Assembly (NCBI RefSeq): GCF_035984415.1
Contig: NZ_CP130720.1
Coordinates: 7,192,001 to 7,256,000, forward strand
Direction: 5' to 3'
DNA from: Streptomyces sp. NBC_01296
GTDB lineage: Bacteria; Actinomycetota; Actinomycetes; Streptomycetales; Streptomycetaceae
DNA: 64,000 nt
The position numbers and the translations under genes are program-made. The notes under the pieces were generated by a model, which worked only from the letters and a program-made list of their open reading frames with translations, did not search any database and was not told where the DNA came from. The stretch's first letter is position 1; each line of letters opens with the position of its first letter. Below are positions 1 to 9,900 of this stretch, one piece after another.

Positions 1-1
1 C

Positions 2-1132
2 GTCCTCGCGGACACGCACCAGCTGCTGCCGCGTCAGCTGGCCGAGCTGGCGCAGCAGCACCGCATCACCCACCTCACGACCGTCCCGAGCCTCTACCGG
101 GTCCTGCTGGGCGAACTCCCGCGTGCCGCGGGCTCGCTGCGCGCCGTCACCGTCGCCGGCGAGGCCACGACGCCCGACCTGGTGGGCCGCCACCACGAAC
201 TGCTGCCCGGAGTCAGGCTGATCAACGAGTACGGCCCGACCGAGAGCTCGGTGGGCGCGACCGCGTTCGACCACGGCACGGCCGCCGGCCCAGGCCTCCC
301 CATCGGGTGGCCCATCGCCAACACCGTCGCCACCGTGACCGGCGGCGACGGCCGGGCCCTGCCGATCGGATTCGTCGGAGAGCTCAGGCTGGCGGGACAC
401 GGCCTTGCGGACGGATACCGCAACCGGCCGGAGCTGACGGCGGCGGCGTTCGTGGCCGACGCCGGGGCGCCGGGGGGACGCAGCTACCGCACGGGGGACC
501 TCGTCTGGTGGCGTCCGGACGGCATGCTGGAGTTCACCGGGCGGGCCGACGACCAGGTGAAGATACGCGGCCACCGGGTGGAGCCCGGTGAGGTGGAGAG
601 CGTGCTGGGACTGCTGCCGGGGGTTCGCCAGACGGCGGTCGCCGTGGTGAGCGGCCCCGACGGCGCTCCGGCGCTGGCGGCCTGGCTGGAAGCCGTGGAC
701 ACCACGGTGGAGGAGATCAGGGCGCGGGCCAATGCCGCACTGCCGCCCGCGATGGTGCCGACCTCCATCACGCTGATCGACGAGCTGCCCCGGATGGTGA
801 GCGGCAAGATCGACCGGGGCGCCCTGGTGCGTCTCGCCGAGACCGACGCCGCCCCGGCACCCGCATCCGCCCCGTCGCGGACGGGAGCGGCAGGCGACGC
901 GCTGGAGGTGAAGGTCGGCGCCATCTTCGAGGAGGTCCTCGCCTCCGGCCCGATCGGTCCCGACGGGGACTTCTTCGACGAGGGCGGGCACAGCCTGCTC
1001 GCGATCTCCGTGATCGACGCCATCGAACAGCAGCTGGGCGTGAGCATCGACCTGGGTGACTTCTTCGACACCCCCACCGTCCGCGAGGTCGCCGACCTGA
1101 TCCGGAAGGCCAAGCCGGACGACCAGGCGTAG
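2..1132 (+). CDS. NRPS adenylation-carrier (A-T) protein, 5' end outside window
   Basis: The frame is open from the left edge, so only the C-terminal part is present (about 376 residues). It carries the back half of an adenylation domain: the NEYGPTE (A5) motif, YRTGDL (A7), the KIRGHRVEPGE region (A8) and SGKIDR (A10) with the invariant lysine. A carrier domain with the phosphopantetheine serine in GGHSL follows. The protein ends right after the carrier, with no thioesterase or condensation domain. The readable specificity positions (278 T, 299 T, 301 A, 322 E, 330 V, 331 G) are closest to the histidine-type code I remember, but the first three positions lie outside the window. It converges on the synthetase operon and shares a terminator with it. 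I infer that it is the last module, taking the chain from the C domain that ends the 2352-residue synthetase. Confidence 0.9.
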   Translation, partial: VLADTHQLLPRQLAELAQQHRITHLTTVPSLYRVLLGELPRAAGSLRAVTVAGEATTPDLVGRHHELLPGVRLINEYGPTESSVGATAFDHGTAAGPGLPIGWPIANTVATVTGGDGRALPIGFVGELRLAGHGLADGYRNRPELTAAAFVADAGAPGGRSYRTGDLVWWRPDGMLEFTGRADDQVKIRGHRVEPGEVESVLGLLPGVRQTAVAVVSGPDGAPALAAWLEAVDTTVEEIRARANAALPPAMVPTSITLIDELPRMVSGKIDRGALVRLAETDAAPAPASAPSRTGAAGDALEVKVGAIFEEVLASGPIGPDGDFFDEGGHSLLAISVIDAIEQQLGVSIDLGDFFDTPTVREVADLIRKAKPDDQA

Positions 1133-1137
1133 CCGCG

Positions 1138-1199
1138 CCGCAACGCCACGCACTGTGCCCGGGGCATTCCTGCCCCGGGCACAGTGCGTGGCGTTGCGG
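1138..1199. terminator. Perfect 29-bp inverted repeat, bidirectional terminator
   Basis: The left arm (1138-1166) is perfectly complementary to the right arm (1171-1199), with a 4-nt TTCC loop. It sits 5 bp after the stop of the A-T gene and 15 bp beyond the stop of the convergent hydroxylase gene, so it can terminate transcripts from both sides. There is no long U-tract, as is common for Streptomyces terminators. Confidence 0.9.
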
Positions 1200-1214
1200 T
1201 GTACGGGTCTTCGG

Positions 1215-2252
1215 CTAGCCGATCAGGCGGGAGCCGACGGACCGGCGCATGGCACGGGACTTGCGCAGGTCGTGGGTGACGTTGACCCGCTTGAGCCAGC
1301 GGTCCGTGCCGTCGTAGCGCGCCTCGAAGGCACTACGGCTGTGCACCACCCGGTGGTTGTTCATGAAGACACAACTGCCGGCCTCGAGCGGGCAGTCGGT
1401 CAGGCCTGCGTCGAGCAGCTCCGCCGCCGCGGCGAAGGCCCGTACGGCCTCGGTGTCCTCCTCGGGCGCCGACATGTGCGTCGCGTCGAAGCACAGCAGA
1501 GGGTGGGACCGGGACCCGGTCAGCATGGGCACCGGGCCGAGCCCGTCGATGAGGCGCGCGATGTTCTCGAAGACCAGCCGGTCCTCGTCGGTGCGCACCG
1601 TGTTGTTCTCCGGCAGGTGCGACTTGTCGGGAACGATGTGGAACCGGCTCTGGAACAGGACGTCGAGGACGTCCTGCGGCAGTACCGAGAAGTCCGCCTC
1701 CGCGACGGTCACCGGCACGGCATCCGGATTGCGCAGCGCCGACAGGATGATGTAGTCGGCGCGGTAGGGGTGGAAGGCGTCCTCGGTGTGCAGGGTCAGC
1801 GGCGTCTTGCTGCCCGTGCCGAGCAGCTCGCGCTCGTACTGGCGGATCGGGAACACGTCGTTGACCAGGTGCCCGTCCTGCTGGGTGGCCCAGCCGAACG
1901 GTTCGCCGAGCAGCGAACCGTAGAGGAGGACGAGGATCTCCTCGGGCAGTTCGCGGTGGATCCGGGTCTCGTCCTTCCAGTGCGCGGGCGTGGGCCCTAT
2001 GCGCTCGTCGTCCACGAGATGGCCGTTGACCGCGCAGAAACCGCTTGCCTGGTCGAGGGAGAAGGCACGCAGAAAGCGCCGGACCCGGACGGGCAGTTCA
2101 CCGGTGAGCAACGGCAGCTCCTGGAGCAGCCGTTCGTCGTCGGCCGCGAGGTACTGCTCGGCCAGGCGCAGGGTCAGATCGGACACCTGCCGGGCTTCGG
2201 CCGCGGTCAGCCGCAGCTCGGTCCCGGTCCGGGGCCTGATGGACGTCGTCAT
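1215..2252 (-). CDS. VioC-type Fe(II)/2-oxoglutarate amino-acid hydroxylase
   Basis: A 345-residue clavaminate-synthase-like oxygenase of the VioC/OrfP/MppO group, enzymes that hydroxylate free arginine or related amino acids before NRPS loading. Visible hallmarks are the metal-binding HTE triad start near residue 155 (HTEDAFHPYRADY), the distal histidine near 304 (VVHSRSAFEARYDG) and the 2-oxoglutarate-binding RWLKRVN segment. FGWATQQDG near residue 120 is also typical of VioC relatives. The ATG is preceded by GAGGAG at good spacing. It is the last gene of the synthetase operon, 36 bp after the T-C gene. Given the carbamoyltransferase and ArgA-like gene in the cluster, arginine, citrulline or ornithine is the likely substrate. 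The hydroxylated position cannot be read from sequence. Confidence 0.88.
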   Translation of the reverse strand: MTTSIRPRTGTELRLTAAEARQVSDLTLRLAEQYLAADDERLLQELPLLTGELPVRVRRFLRAFSLDQASGFCAVNGHLVDDERIGPTPAHWKDETRIHRELPEEILVLLYGSLLGEPFGWATQQDGHLVNDVFPIRQYERELLGTGSKTPLTLHTEDAFHPYRADYIILSALRNPDAVPVTVAEADFSVLPQDVLDVLFQSRFHIVPDKSHLPENNTVRTDEDRLVFENIARLIDGLGPVPMLTGSRSHPLLCFDATHMSAPEEDTEAVRAFAAAAELLDAGLTDCPLEAGSCVFMNNHRVVHSRSAFEARYDGTDRWLKRVNVTHDLRKSRAMRRSVGSRLIG

Positions 2253-2288
2253 GGTTCATCTCCTCATGTGCAGGGGCAACAGGTCGGT

Positions 2289-3881
2289 TCAGGCGTCGAA
2301 CCGGAAGCCGCTGAAGGCACGGTGCGTCAGCGCCGCTTCGGGTCCGGGCTCCGCGGGGTCCGCCAGGAGGCGCGCCACTTCGTCGACGAGCCGCCGGGCC
2401 ATCCGCTCGGCGGTGTCCGCGGCGTAGCGCTCGGTGTCGTACTGGAGCCACAGCCGCATGCCGTCCGCGTGTTCCACGAACTGGAAGGACAGTTCGAACA
2501 TGCCGACGCGCTGGGGTATCGGCCCGCCGCGCAGGGCGATCCCGCCCGGCGCACACGGTCCGGTGTCGATGCGGGGATACAGGGCCACCCACACGTCGAA
2601 GAACGGCATCCGTCCGGGGGAGCGCGGTGGGGCGAGCGCCGAGACGAGCGTGTCGAAGGCCACCCCGCTGTGGTCCACCGCGTCCACCGTGCGCTGCGCG
2701 ACCTGATCGACGAGGTCGTCCGCCGAAGCCTCGTCCCGGACCTGCAGCCGCAGCGGGACGGTCGCGATGTGGAAGCCGACCGCGTCGTTGGCACCGAGTC
2801 GGGCCCGCCGGTCCACGGGGGTGCCCAGACAGATGTCCGTGCTGCCCGTGATCCCGGCCAGGGTACGGGCGACGGCGGCGGCCAGCGGCACGAACGTGCC
2901 CGCGTGGTGCCGCCTGCCCAGGTCCGTCAGCTGTCGCAGCACGTCCGGACCGATCTCCCGCACGGCGATGCCGGTGGAGCCGCCGGCCCGCTGCGTCCGC
3001 GGACCGTGCACCGGGAGGGGCAGCGGCGCCGGAGGGGGGAGGAGCACGCGACGCCAGTGGTCGAGCGCGGCCTCCTGATCGGACGAGCGGTGAGCGGGCC
3101 GGTCCACGGGCGGCCCGACCGCAGCCGGGTCCGCGTAGGCCGCCACGAGTTGCGTGGCGAGGATCTCCAGGCTGCGTCCGTCGCACACGAGGTGGTCCGC
3201 GAGCAGCAGGAGCGACCACCGGGCGTCGGCGCGCAGGAACAGGGTGGTCCGTGTGAGCGGGCCGGTCGACGGGTCGAACGGCACGGCGAGGCGCTCCTCC
3301 ACCAGGGCGTCGAGCCGGGCGTCGCCCTGGTCGTGCCCGCGCAGGTCGATGACCTCCAACGGCGGCACGTCGTCGGTGACCAGCGCCCGCGGTTCGCCCT
3401 GGGCCTCGACGAAGACGGTCCGCAGCGCCGGGTGGCGTCGCATCAGGCCGTCCAGCGCCGCCGCCAGCCTGTCGACGTCCACGGCACCCTCGCCGTCCAG
3501 CAGGCAGGGCACCGTGTAGGCCCCAAAGGCGCCGTCCCCGCGCTGCCGCTCCAGCCACAGCCAGCGCGTGGCCTCGGCGACTTCGGCTCCGGGCAGGGCA
3601 GCGGCGGGCCGTTGGCGCGGGGCGGCCGGCTCGGCGGGTTCCACGGTTCCGGGGGCGAGGCCGGCCAGCCGGGCCGCGAGCAGTTCGGGCGAGGCGGCGT
3701 CGAAGATGTCCCGCACGCGGACCCGCACGCCGACGGCCTCTTCCACGGCCACGGAGAGCTCCAGCGCGGACAGGCTGTGGCCGCCGGCGACGAAGAAGTC
3801 GGTGTCCGGGGTGACTTCGTCCAGGTCAAGTGCCGTGGCGAACAACGCGCACAGCCGCTGTGTCAGGTCGGGTTCAGTCAC
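2289..3881 (-). CDS. NRPS carrier-condensation (T-C) didomain protein
   Basis: A 530-residue protein with a peptidyl carrier at the N-terminus (GGHSLSAL near residue 36) and then a full condensation domain whose active site reads DHLVCDG near residue 232. The first His of HHxxxDG is Asp, but the catalytic second His, the Asp and the Gly remain. There is no adenylation domain, so the carrier must be loaded in trans; the stand-alone A domain at 11983-13587 is the obvious candidate. Translation starts at GTG 3881 behind GGGGATGGGG, 32 bp after the large synthetase. A T-C protein with no upstream C domain is what a starter unit would look like: its C domain could deliver the first residue to the A-T module that carries only half a C domain. 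Confidence 0.88.
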   Translation of the reverse strand: MTEPDLTQRLCALFATALDLDEVTPDTDFFVAGGHSLSALELSVAVEEAVGVRVRVRDIFDAASPELLAARLAGLAPGTVEPAEPAAPRQRPAAALPGAEVAEATRWLWLERQRGDGAFGAYTVPCLLDGEGAVDVDRLAAALDGLMRRHPALRTVFVEAQGEPRALVTDDVPPLEVIDLRGHDQGDARLDALVEERLAVPFDPSTGPLTRTTLFLRADARWSLLLLADHLVCDGRSLEILATQLVAAYADPAAVGPPVDRPAHRSSDQEAALDHWRRVLLPPPAPLPLPVHGPRTQRAGGSTGIAVREIGPDVLRQLTDLGRRHHAGTFVPLAAAVARTLAGITGSTDICLGTPVDRRARLGANDAVGFHIATVPLRLQVRDEASADDLVDQVAQRTVDAVDHSGVAFDTLVSALAPPRSPGRMPFFDVWVALYPRIDTGPCAPGGIALRGGPIPQRVGMFELSFQFVEHADGMRLWLQYDTERYAADTAERMARRLVDEVARLLADPAEPGPEAALTHRAFSGFRFDA

Positions 3882-3913
3882 GGTCGCCCCATCCCCTGTG
3901 CCTGAGGGCGGTG

Positions 3914-6900
3914 TCAGAAGTCATAGTGTGTGTCGCTCCAAACAGAGCCGGATGCGGACGGCTCCGGGGTCGGGGGCAGAGTCGGTGACGGGGGGCCGGC
4001 GGGCGGTGCGCACCGGCCGGTGGCCAAGGTGCGCAGCACCGCGGCGACATGATCGACGTAGCCGTCGGCCTCCGCCTCGTCGAGCAGGTTGTCGTCGTAG
4101 GTGAGGTCGAGGTGCAGTGCGTCGCCCTTGACGCGTGCGTAGAGCCAGAGGTCGCTGGTGGCGGGCAGATCGTTCACCAGCAGGTCCTCGACCACGTAAC
4201 TCTCGGGGTGCAGGCCCGCGTTCTCCCAGCTGACGCCCAGGTCGAGCAGCAGGCTGCGGCCCGGCGCCGCGCGCAGCGCCAGCCGCTGCGCGAGCACGTC
4301 GAACGGCAGCCGGGAGTGGTCGTAGGCCTCGAAGATCCCGGTCTGGACCCGGGACAGCAATTCGCCCCCGGTCACCGCGTCGTCCAGCGTGACCCGTAGG
4401 GGTACCGCGTTGACCAGATAGCCGATCAGCGCGTCGGCCTCGGGCCGGTTGCGGAGTCCCGCGGCGAAGCCGACGACGAGGTCGGTGGCCCGGGTGCGCT
4501 GGTGCAGGGTGAGGGCGAAAGCGGTGACCACCTGCGCGAACGGGGTCGCGGGGGCGCCGCCGAGCACGGCTGCGGGAAGGGACCGGTGGACCAGTGCGGT
4601 CCGGCCCCGGCGGCTGCGGCGGCGGGCCGGGTCCACGGGATCGGGCCCTTCCGTGACGCCGCGCAGCCGCTCCCGCCAGAACTCCACCTCACGCTCCGCC
4701 TCGGGCCCGGCAAGCCACTCCTGCTCCTCGCGGACCCACTCCTGGTAGGTGTAGGGGAGTCGGGGCAGCCGGGGCGGTTCGCCCGCGACGGCCTGCTCGT
4801 ACGCGGTGAACAGGTCGTCCAGCAGCACGTCGACGCTCGCGCCGTCGTAGATCAGGTGATGGGCGGTGACGGTGAGCAGATCACCGCCGACGGGCCCCGC
4901 GAGCAGCCGCACTTCGAACAGCGGCGCCGTTTCGAGGGCGAAGCTGACCCGTCGGGCGTCGTGCAGCGCGGCCGCGACCTCCGGCCCCGCGGGGTCCGCG
5001 CCGGGCAGGTCCACGACGACCAGCGGTGCGCCGTCCGGCAGGCGGTCCAGGACGGTCAGCTCCGCCTCCGTACCCCGGGGCAGGACCTGCGCGCGCAGCA
5101 TGTCCTGGCGCTCGACGACGGCGCCGAGGGCGCTGCGGAGCGCGCCGGCATCGATCCGGCGGCCCAGCCGTACGAGGTCGGAGATGATGAAGGTGTCCGA
5201 GCCCGCCCACCGTGAGGTCAGCCAGACGCGGCGCTGTGCCCGGGACAGCGGCAGGAACCCGCTCTGCGAGGACGCCCCCGCGACCGGGCCCCGCTCCGCT
5301 GTGGCCTTCGCCGACTGCCCTTCCAGTGCCGTGGTGAGCGCGGCCACGGTCGGGGAGGCGAAGACGGTGCGCACCTTGACGTGCAGGGCGTGCGCGATGC
5401 GTGCGGCGGCCAGACTGTGGCCGCCCATCTCGAACAGGTTTGCGTCCGGGTCCGTGACGGGACGCTCCAGAATCTGCGTCCACACGTCGGCGACGTGCTG
5501 CTCGGCCGGGGTGAACGGCCGGGCTGCGGCGGGGGATTCCGCGGCGGCCAGGGCCTCGTCGGGCGCGGGCAGCGCCCGGCGGTCGAGTTTGCCGCCCGCG
5601 GCCACCGGGAGGGCGGGCAGGTACACGAAGGCGGCGGGCATCATGTAGGCGGGCAGCCGACCCGCGAGGTGCCGGCGGAGCGCCGCCGGGTCCGCCTCAC
5701 CGACCACGTAGGCGACCAGCCGCGGGTCGGCGCCGGTCGTCGGGAGCACGGCGGCGTTGCGCAGGCCGGGGGCCTCGGCGAGGACCGCGGCCACCTCGTT
5801 CGGCTCGACCCGGTTGCCCCGGATCTTGAGCTGGTCGTCGGCCCGGCCCAGGTACTCCAGGCGTCCGTCGGGCAGTCGGCGGGCCAGGTCGCCGGTGCGG
5901 TACATGCGCTCGCCCGGGCGTACCCGGCTGGTCACGAAGCGGGCGGACGTCAGCTCCGCGTCGCCGAGGTAGCCGCGGGCCAGGCCCGCTCCGCCGATGC
6001 ACAGTTCGCCCGGAGCCCCCAGCGGTACCAGCCCGCCCCGCTCGTCGAGCAGGTCCACCCACTTGCCGGGCAGCGCGCGGCCGATCGAGGCCTCGCCGGA
6101 AGCCGTCCCGGACCGGTTTTCCGGCGTGCCGGGGCCCCCGGTCCCGTCCACCGGATCCACCGTGGTCACCACACTGTCCTCGGCCGGGCCGTACTCGTTG
6201 AACAGCCGTACGCCGGGGAGGAGTTCGGCATGCCGGGCGGCGAGCGCCCTGGTGACCCGCTCCCCGCCGAGCACGACCTCGCGCACCTCGCGGAACGCCG
6301 GGCCGACCTCGTCGAGCAGCATCTGGTAGAGACTCGGCACGAGCATCACATGGCGGATCGGGTGCTTCCGCATGACCGCGGCCACGTCCTGCGGCGTGAG
6401 CAGTTGTTCCCGGGTGACGATCACCATGGGCGCGCCCGAACCGAGCGCGCTGAACACGTCGGCGATGCCGGCGTCGGCATGGATCGGATCGACCTGGAGG
6501 ACCGCCCCGTCGGCGTCGAGGCCGTAGTGGTCGATGCGGAACCGGACGGAGTTGACGATGCCGCGGTGCTCCACCATGACGCCCTTGGGCGTTCCGGTGG
6601 AGCCGGAGGTGTACACGACGTAGGCGAGGTCGGCGGGGCCGGCGGCGGGCTGGAGTGGCCGCGGCGCGTCCCGGACCGCAGCGGCCTCGGGCGCGTCGCC
6701 GACGGTCACCGTGGGCAGGCCCTCGGCGACCGTGGTCCGCGTGAAGTCCGCCGACGTGACGGCGGCGACCGCGCCGCTGTCGCGGAGCACCCGGGCGATC
6801 CGGGCCGGCGACTGCTGCGGATCGAGGGGAAGGAACGCCGAACCGGTCTTGAGGACGGCGAGCAACGCGACGGGCATCCACTCCGAGCGCTCGCACAGCA

Positions 6901-9900
6901 CAGCGACCACGCGGTCGGGCCCCGTCGGCGCCACCGCGGCGATCCGGGCGGCCAGGGCATCGGCCCGGCGGTCCAGTGCGCGGTAGGTCAGGACACGGTC
7001 GCCGCAGACGACGGCCCGGCCCTCGGGCGCCCGCTGCACCTGCGCGCCGACGAGGTCGAGGAGGGTGCCCGCGGTACGCGCGGCAGCGGGGCTCTCCCCG
7101 GTACCGGCCGCGATGAGCGCGGCGCGCTGTGCCTCGGGCAGCAGGGGGGCCGCGCCGACGGGGGCCTCGGGGGCGGCCGCCAGAGCGGTCAGGAGGTGGT
7201 CCAGCTGGCCGGCCAGCCGGTGTGCGGTTCCCGCGTCCAGTACGTCCTCGCGGTAGGTGATCGCCACTTCGATCGGACGGTCCGGGCCGGGTTCGCCGAA
7301 GCTGAAGGCGAGGTCGAACCCCTCCGCGCCGCTGTCCAGGCGGATGTGTTCGGCCGCCGGGTCCTCGTCGGTGCCCAGCGGGTCCGTACCGGAGACGGCG
7401 GCCTCGACCAGCACGTCGAAGAGCGGATTGCGTCCCGGGATCCGTTCGCGCCCCATCGCCTCCACGAGGTTCTCGAAGGGGTACTCCTCGTGGGTGCGGA
7501 CCTCCCGGGCGTGCGCCGCCGCGGCCGCCAGCACATCGGTGAAGCCGAGCTCCGGCCCGACCGGGGTGCGTAGCGCCACGGTGTTGACGAACAGCCCCAC
7601 CGAGTCGGCCAGTTCGGGACGGTCGCGGCCCGAGACGACCGTGCCGAGCACGATGTCGCCGGCTCCGCTCCAGCGCAGCAGGAGGACACGGACGGCGGCC
7701 ACCATCGCCGTGAACGAGGTGGTGCCGAGCCGGCGGCACAGGTCCTGCACGGACCGGGTCGTGCCTTCGCCGAGCGTCAGCCGGACCGTGCCCGCCGCCG
7801 AACTGCGCTCCGTCGGCCGGTGGCGGTCGAGCGGCAGGTCGACGCTCGGCGCGCCGTCCAGGGTGCGCCGCCAGAACGCGCCGCTCTGCGCATCGTCCGG
7901 GCGGTCGTGCCGATCGAGCGCGTACGCACCGTACTGCGTGGGCTCCGGTGCCTGTTCCCTGCCGCCCAGGAACCGCTGGAGGTCGCGCAGGATCACCGCG
8001 AACGACCAGCCGTCGCAGACGCTGTGATGGACCGACAGCAGGAGCGTGCCGCCGGGGCGCCCGTCCTCGACGAGCCAGTGGGCACGCAGCAGGGGACCCT
8101 CGGCCGGGTCGAACACGTGGCGCTGCTCCGCATCCGCGATGCGCCGCAGCAGATCGGAGGCGCCCTCGGGCCCCGTCCGGTGGACCCGCAGTGCGGGCCG
8201 GGCCCGCTCGGGAGCCAGCACGATCTGGCGCAGGCCCTCGGGGTCGGCGCGGAACACGGTGCGCAGGGCCTGGTGCCTGCGCACCGTCCGCTCCAGCGCG
8301 TCCGCCACGTCGGCCGCCTCGGGGGAGCCGGGCAGCCGGAACGCTTCCACCATGTTGTACGGGCGCACCTCCCCGCCCTCGTACTGCTCGAGGAACCACA
8401 TCCGGCGCTGGGCGTTGCTCGCGGGGACGGGGTCCGGGGTCTCGGGCCACGGTGTCCGGACGGTGGGGTCCGCAGGGCCGTCGGCCGCGGCACGGCGCAG
8501 CAGGGCGCCGAACCCTTCGGGAGTGCGGGCGGTGAACACGTCGCGGACGGTGATCGCGCCGCCGCCTGCAGCCGCGGTCAGCCGGCCCGCGAGGTCGGTG
8601 GCGGTGAGGCTGTGGCCGCCCGCCGCGAAGAGGTCCTCGTCCCCGGTGCGCGGCGCGGCCCCGAGGGCGTCGGCCCAGATCCGGGCGGCGGTGCGGTCGG
8701 CTTCGTCGCCAGGCTGCCAGACCTGCCCGTCCAGGCTCGCCACGTGGGCCAGGATGGCCAGGCGGTCGATCTTGCCGTGCAGGGTGACGGGCAGCTCGTC
8801 GAGTCGCAGGATACGGCCGGGGACCATGTAGCCGGGCAGGCGCCGCTCCAATCGGCGGCGTACGTCGGCCGGTTCGAGATCCTGGTCCGAGGTGTAGACG
8901 GCCACGACGGTCGGCGGTCCCGAGGGGGCGGTGAAGGGAAGGACCGTGGCGGCGACGATGCCGGCGACGGCGCTGAGGGACGCCTCCACCTCGCCCAGCT
9001 CGACCCGGTTGCCGTGGATCTGGATCTGGTTGTCCCGGCGGCCCAGGAAGACCAGCTCGCCCCGGTGGTTCCAGCGGCCGAAGTCGCCGGTCCGGAACAC
9101 CCGGACGCCGGGGTGCGCGGGGAGCTCGCAGAACCGCCCCGGGCCGGTCGGTTCGTCATCGGCGTAGCCACGGGCCACGCCGGGGCCGAGGACGTGGATC
9201 TCGCCGGGGATGCCGGGCGGTGCGTGGTCCCCGTGGGGGGTGAGCACCAGCACGCCGAAGCCCTCGGAGGGCCTGCCGACCGGGACGGTGGTCAACTCGG
9301 GGAAGGCCGATCCGGGGCAGGTGAAGGTGGTCGCCTCGATGGTGGCCTCGGTGGGCCCGTACAGGTTGCCGAAGGTGCCCACCCGCAGCCGGTCCGCCAG
9401 CCGGGGCAGGAGCCCCGCCGGGATCTCGTCGCCGCCCAGCAGGCAGATGCGGACTTCCTCGGCGGCTCCCGCAGGCAGTCCTTCGGCCATCACGGCGAGC
9501 AGGGAGGGAACACAGTTGATGACGTTCACGCGCAGGCGCCGCGTCGACGCCCAGAACTCCGAGGGCGAGAGCGTCTGGGGCGAGCCCATGACCACCACGC
9601 AGCCGCCCGCGGTGAGCGTGGTGAAGATCTGGTACGTCAGGGCGTCGGAGGTCACCGCCGACAGCAGGGCGCACCGGCTCTCCTCGTCGAAACCGAGGAG
9701 CCGCCCCGAGGTGAGGGTCTTGTGGGCGAGCTGGCGGTGGGTGAGCGCCACCGGGCGGGGCAGGCCGGTCGATCCGGAGGTGAAGAAGAGGATGGCTTCG
9801 TCGTCGGGGCCCGGTCCGGCCGCCGCCCCGGGGCCGTCGGCGCCGGCCAGGGCCTGCGGGGACACCACCGGGACGGCCACCTGCCCGGGCAGTTCGTCCT

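Noticed and set aside
1155..3905. 916-codon plus-strand open frame opposite the hydroxylase and T-C genes
   Set aside because: It is a GC-skew shadow of two clear minus-strand genes, contains no recognisable domain and runs through the terminator hairpin.
5697..8450. 917-codon minus-strand frame inside the large synthetase
   Set aside because: Arg/Pro/Gly-rich shadow of the true frame, which carries all the NRPS core motifs.
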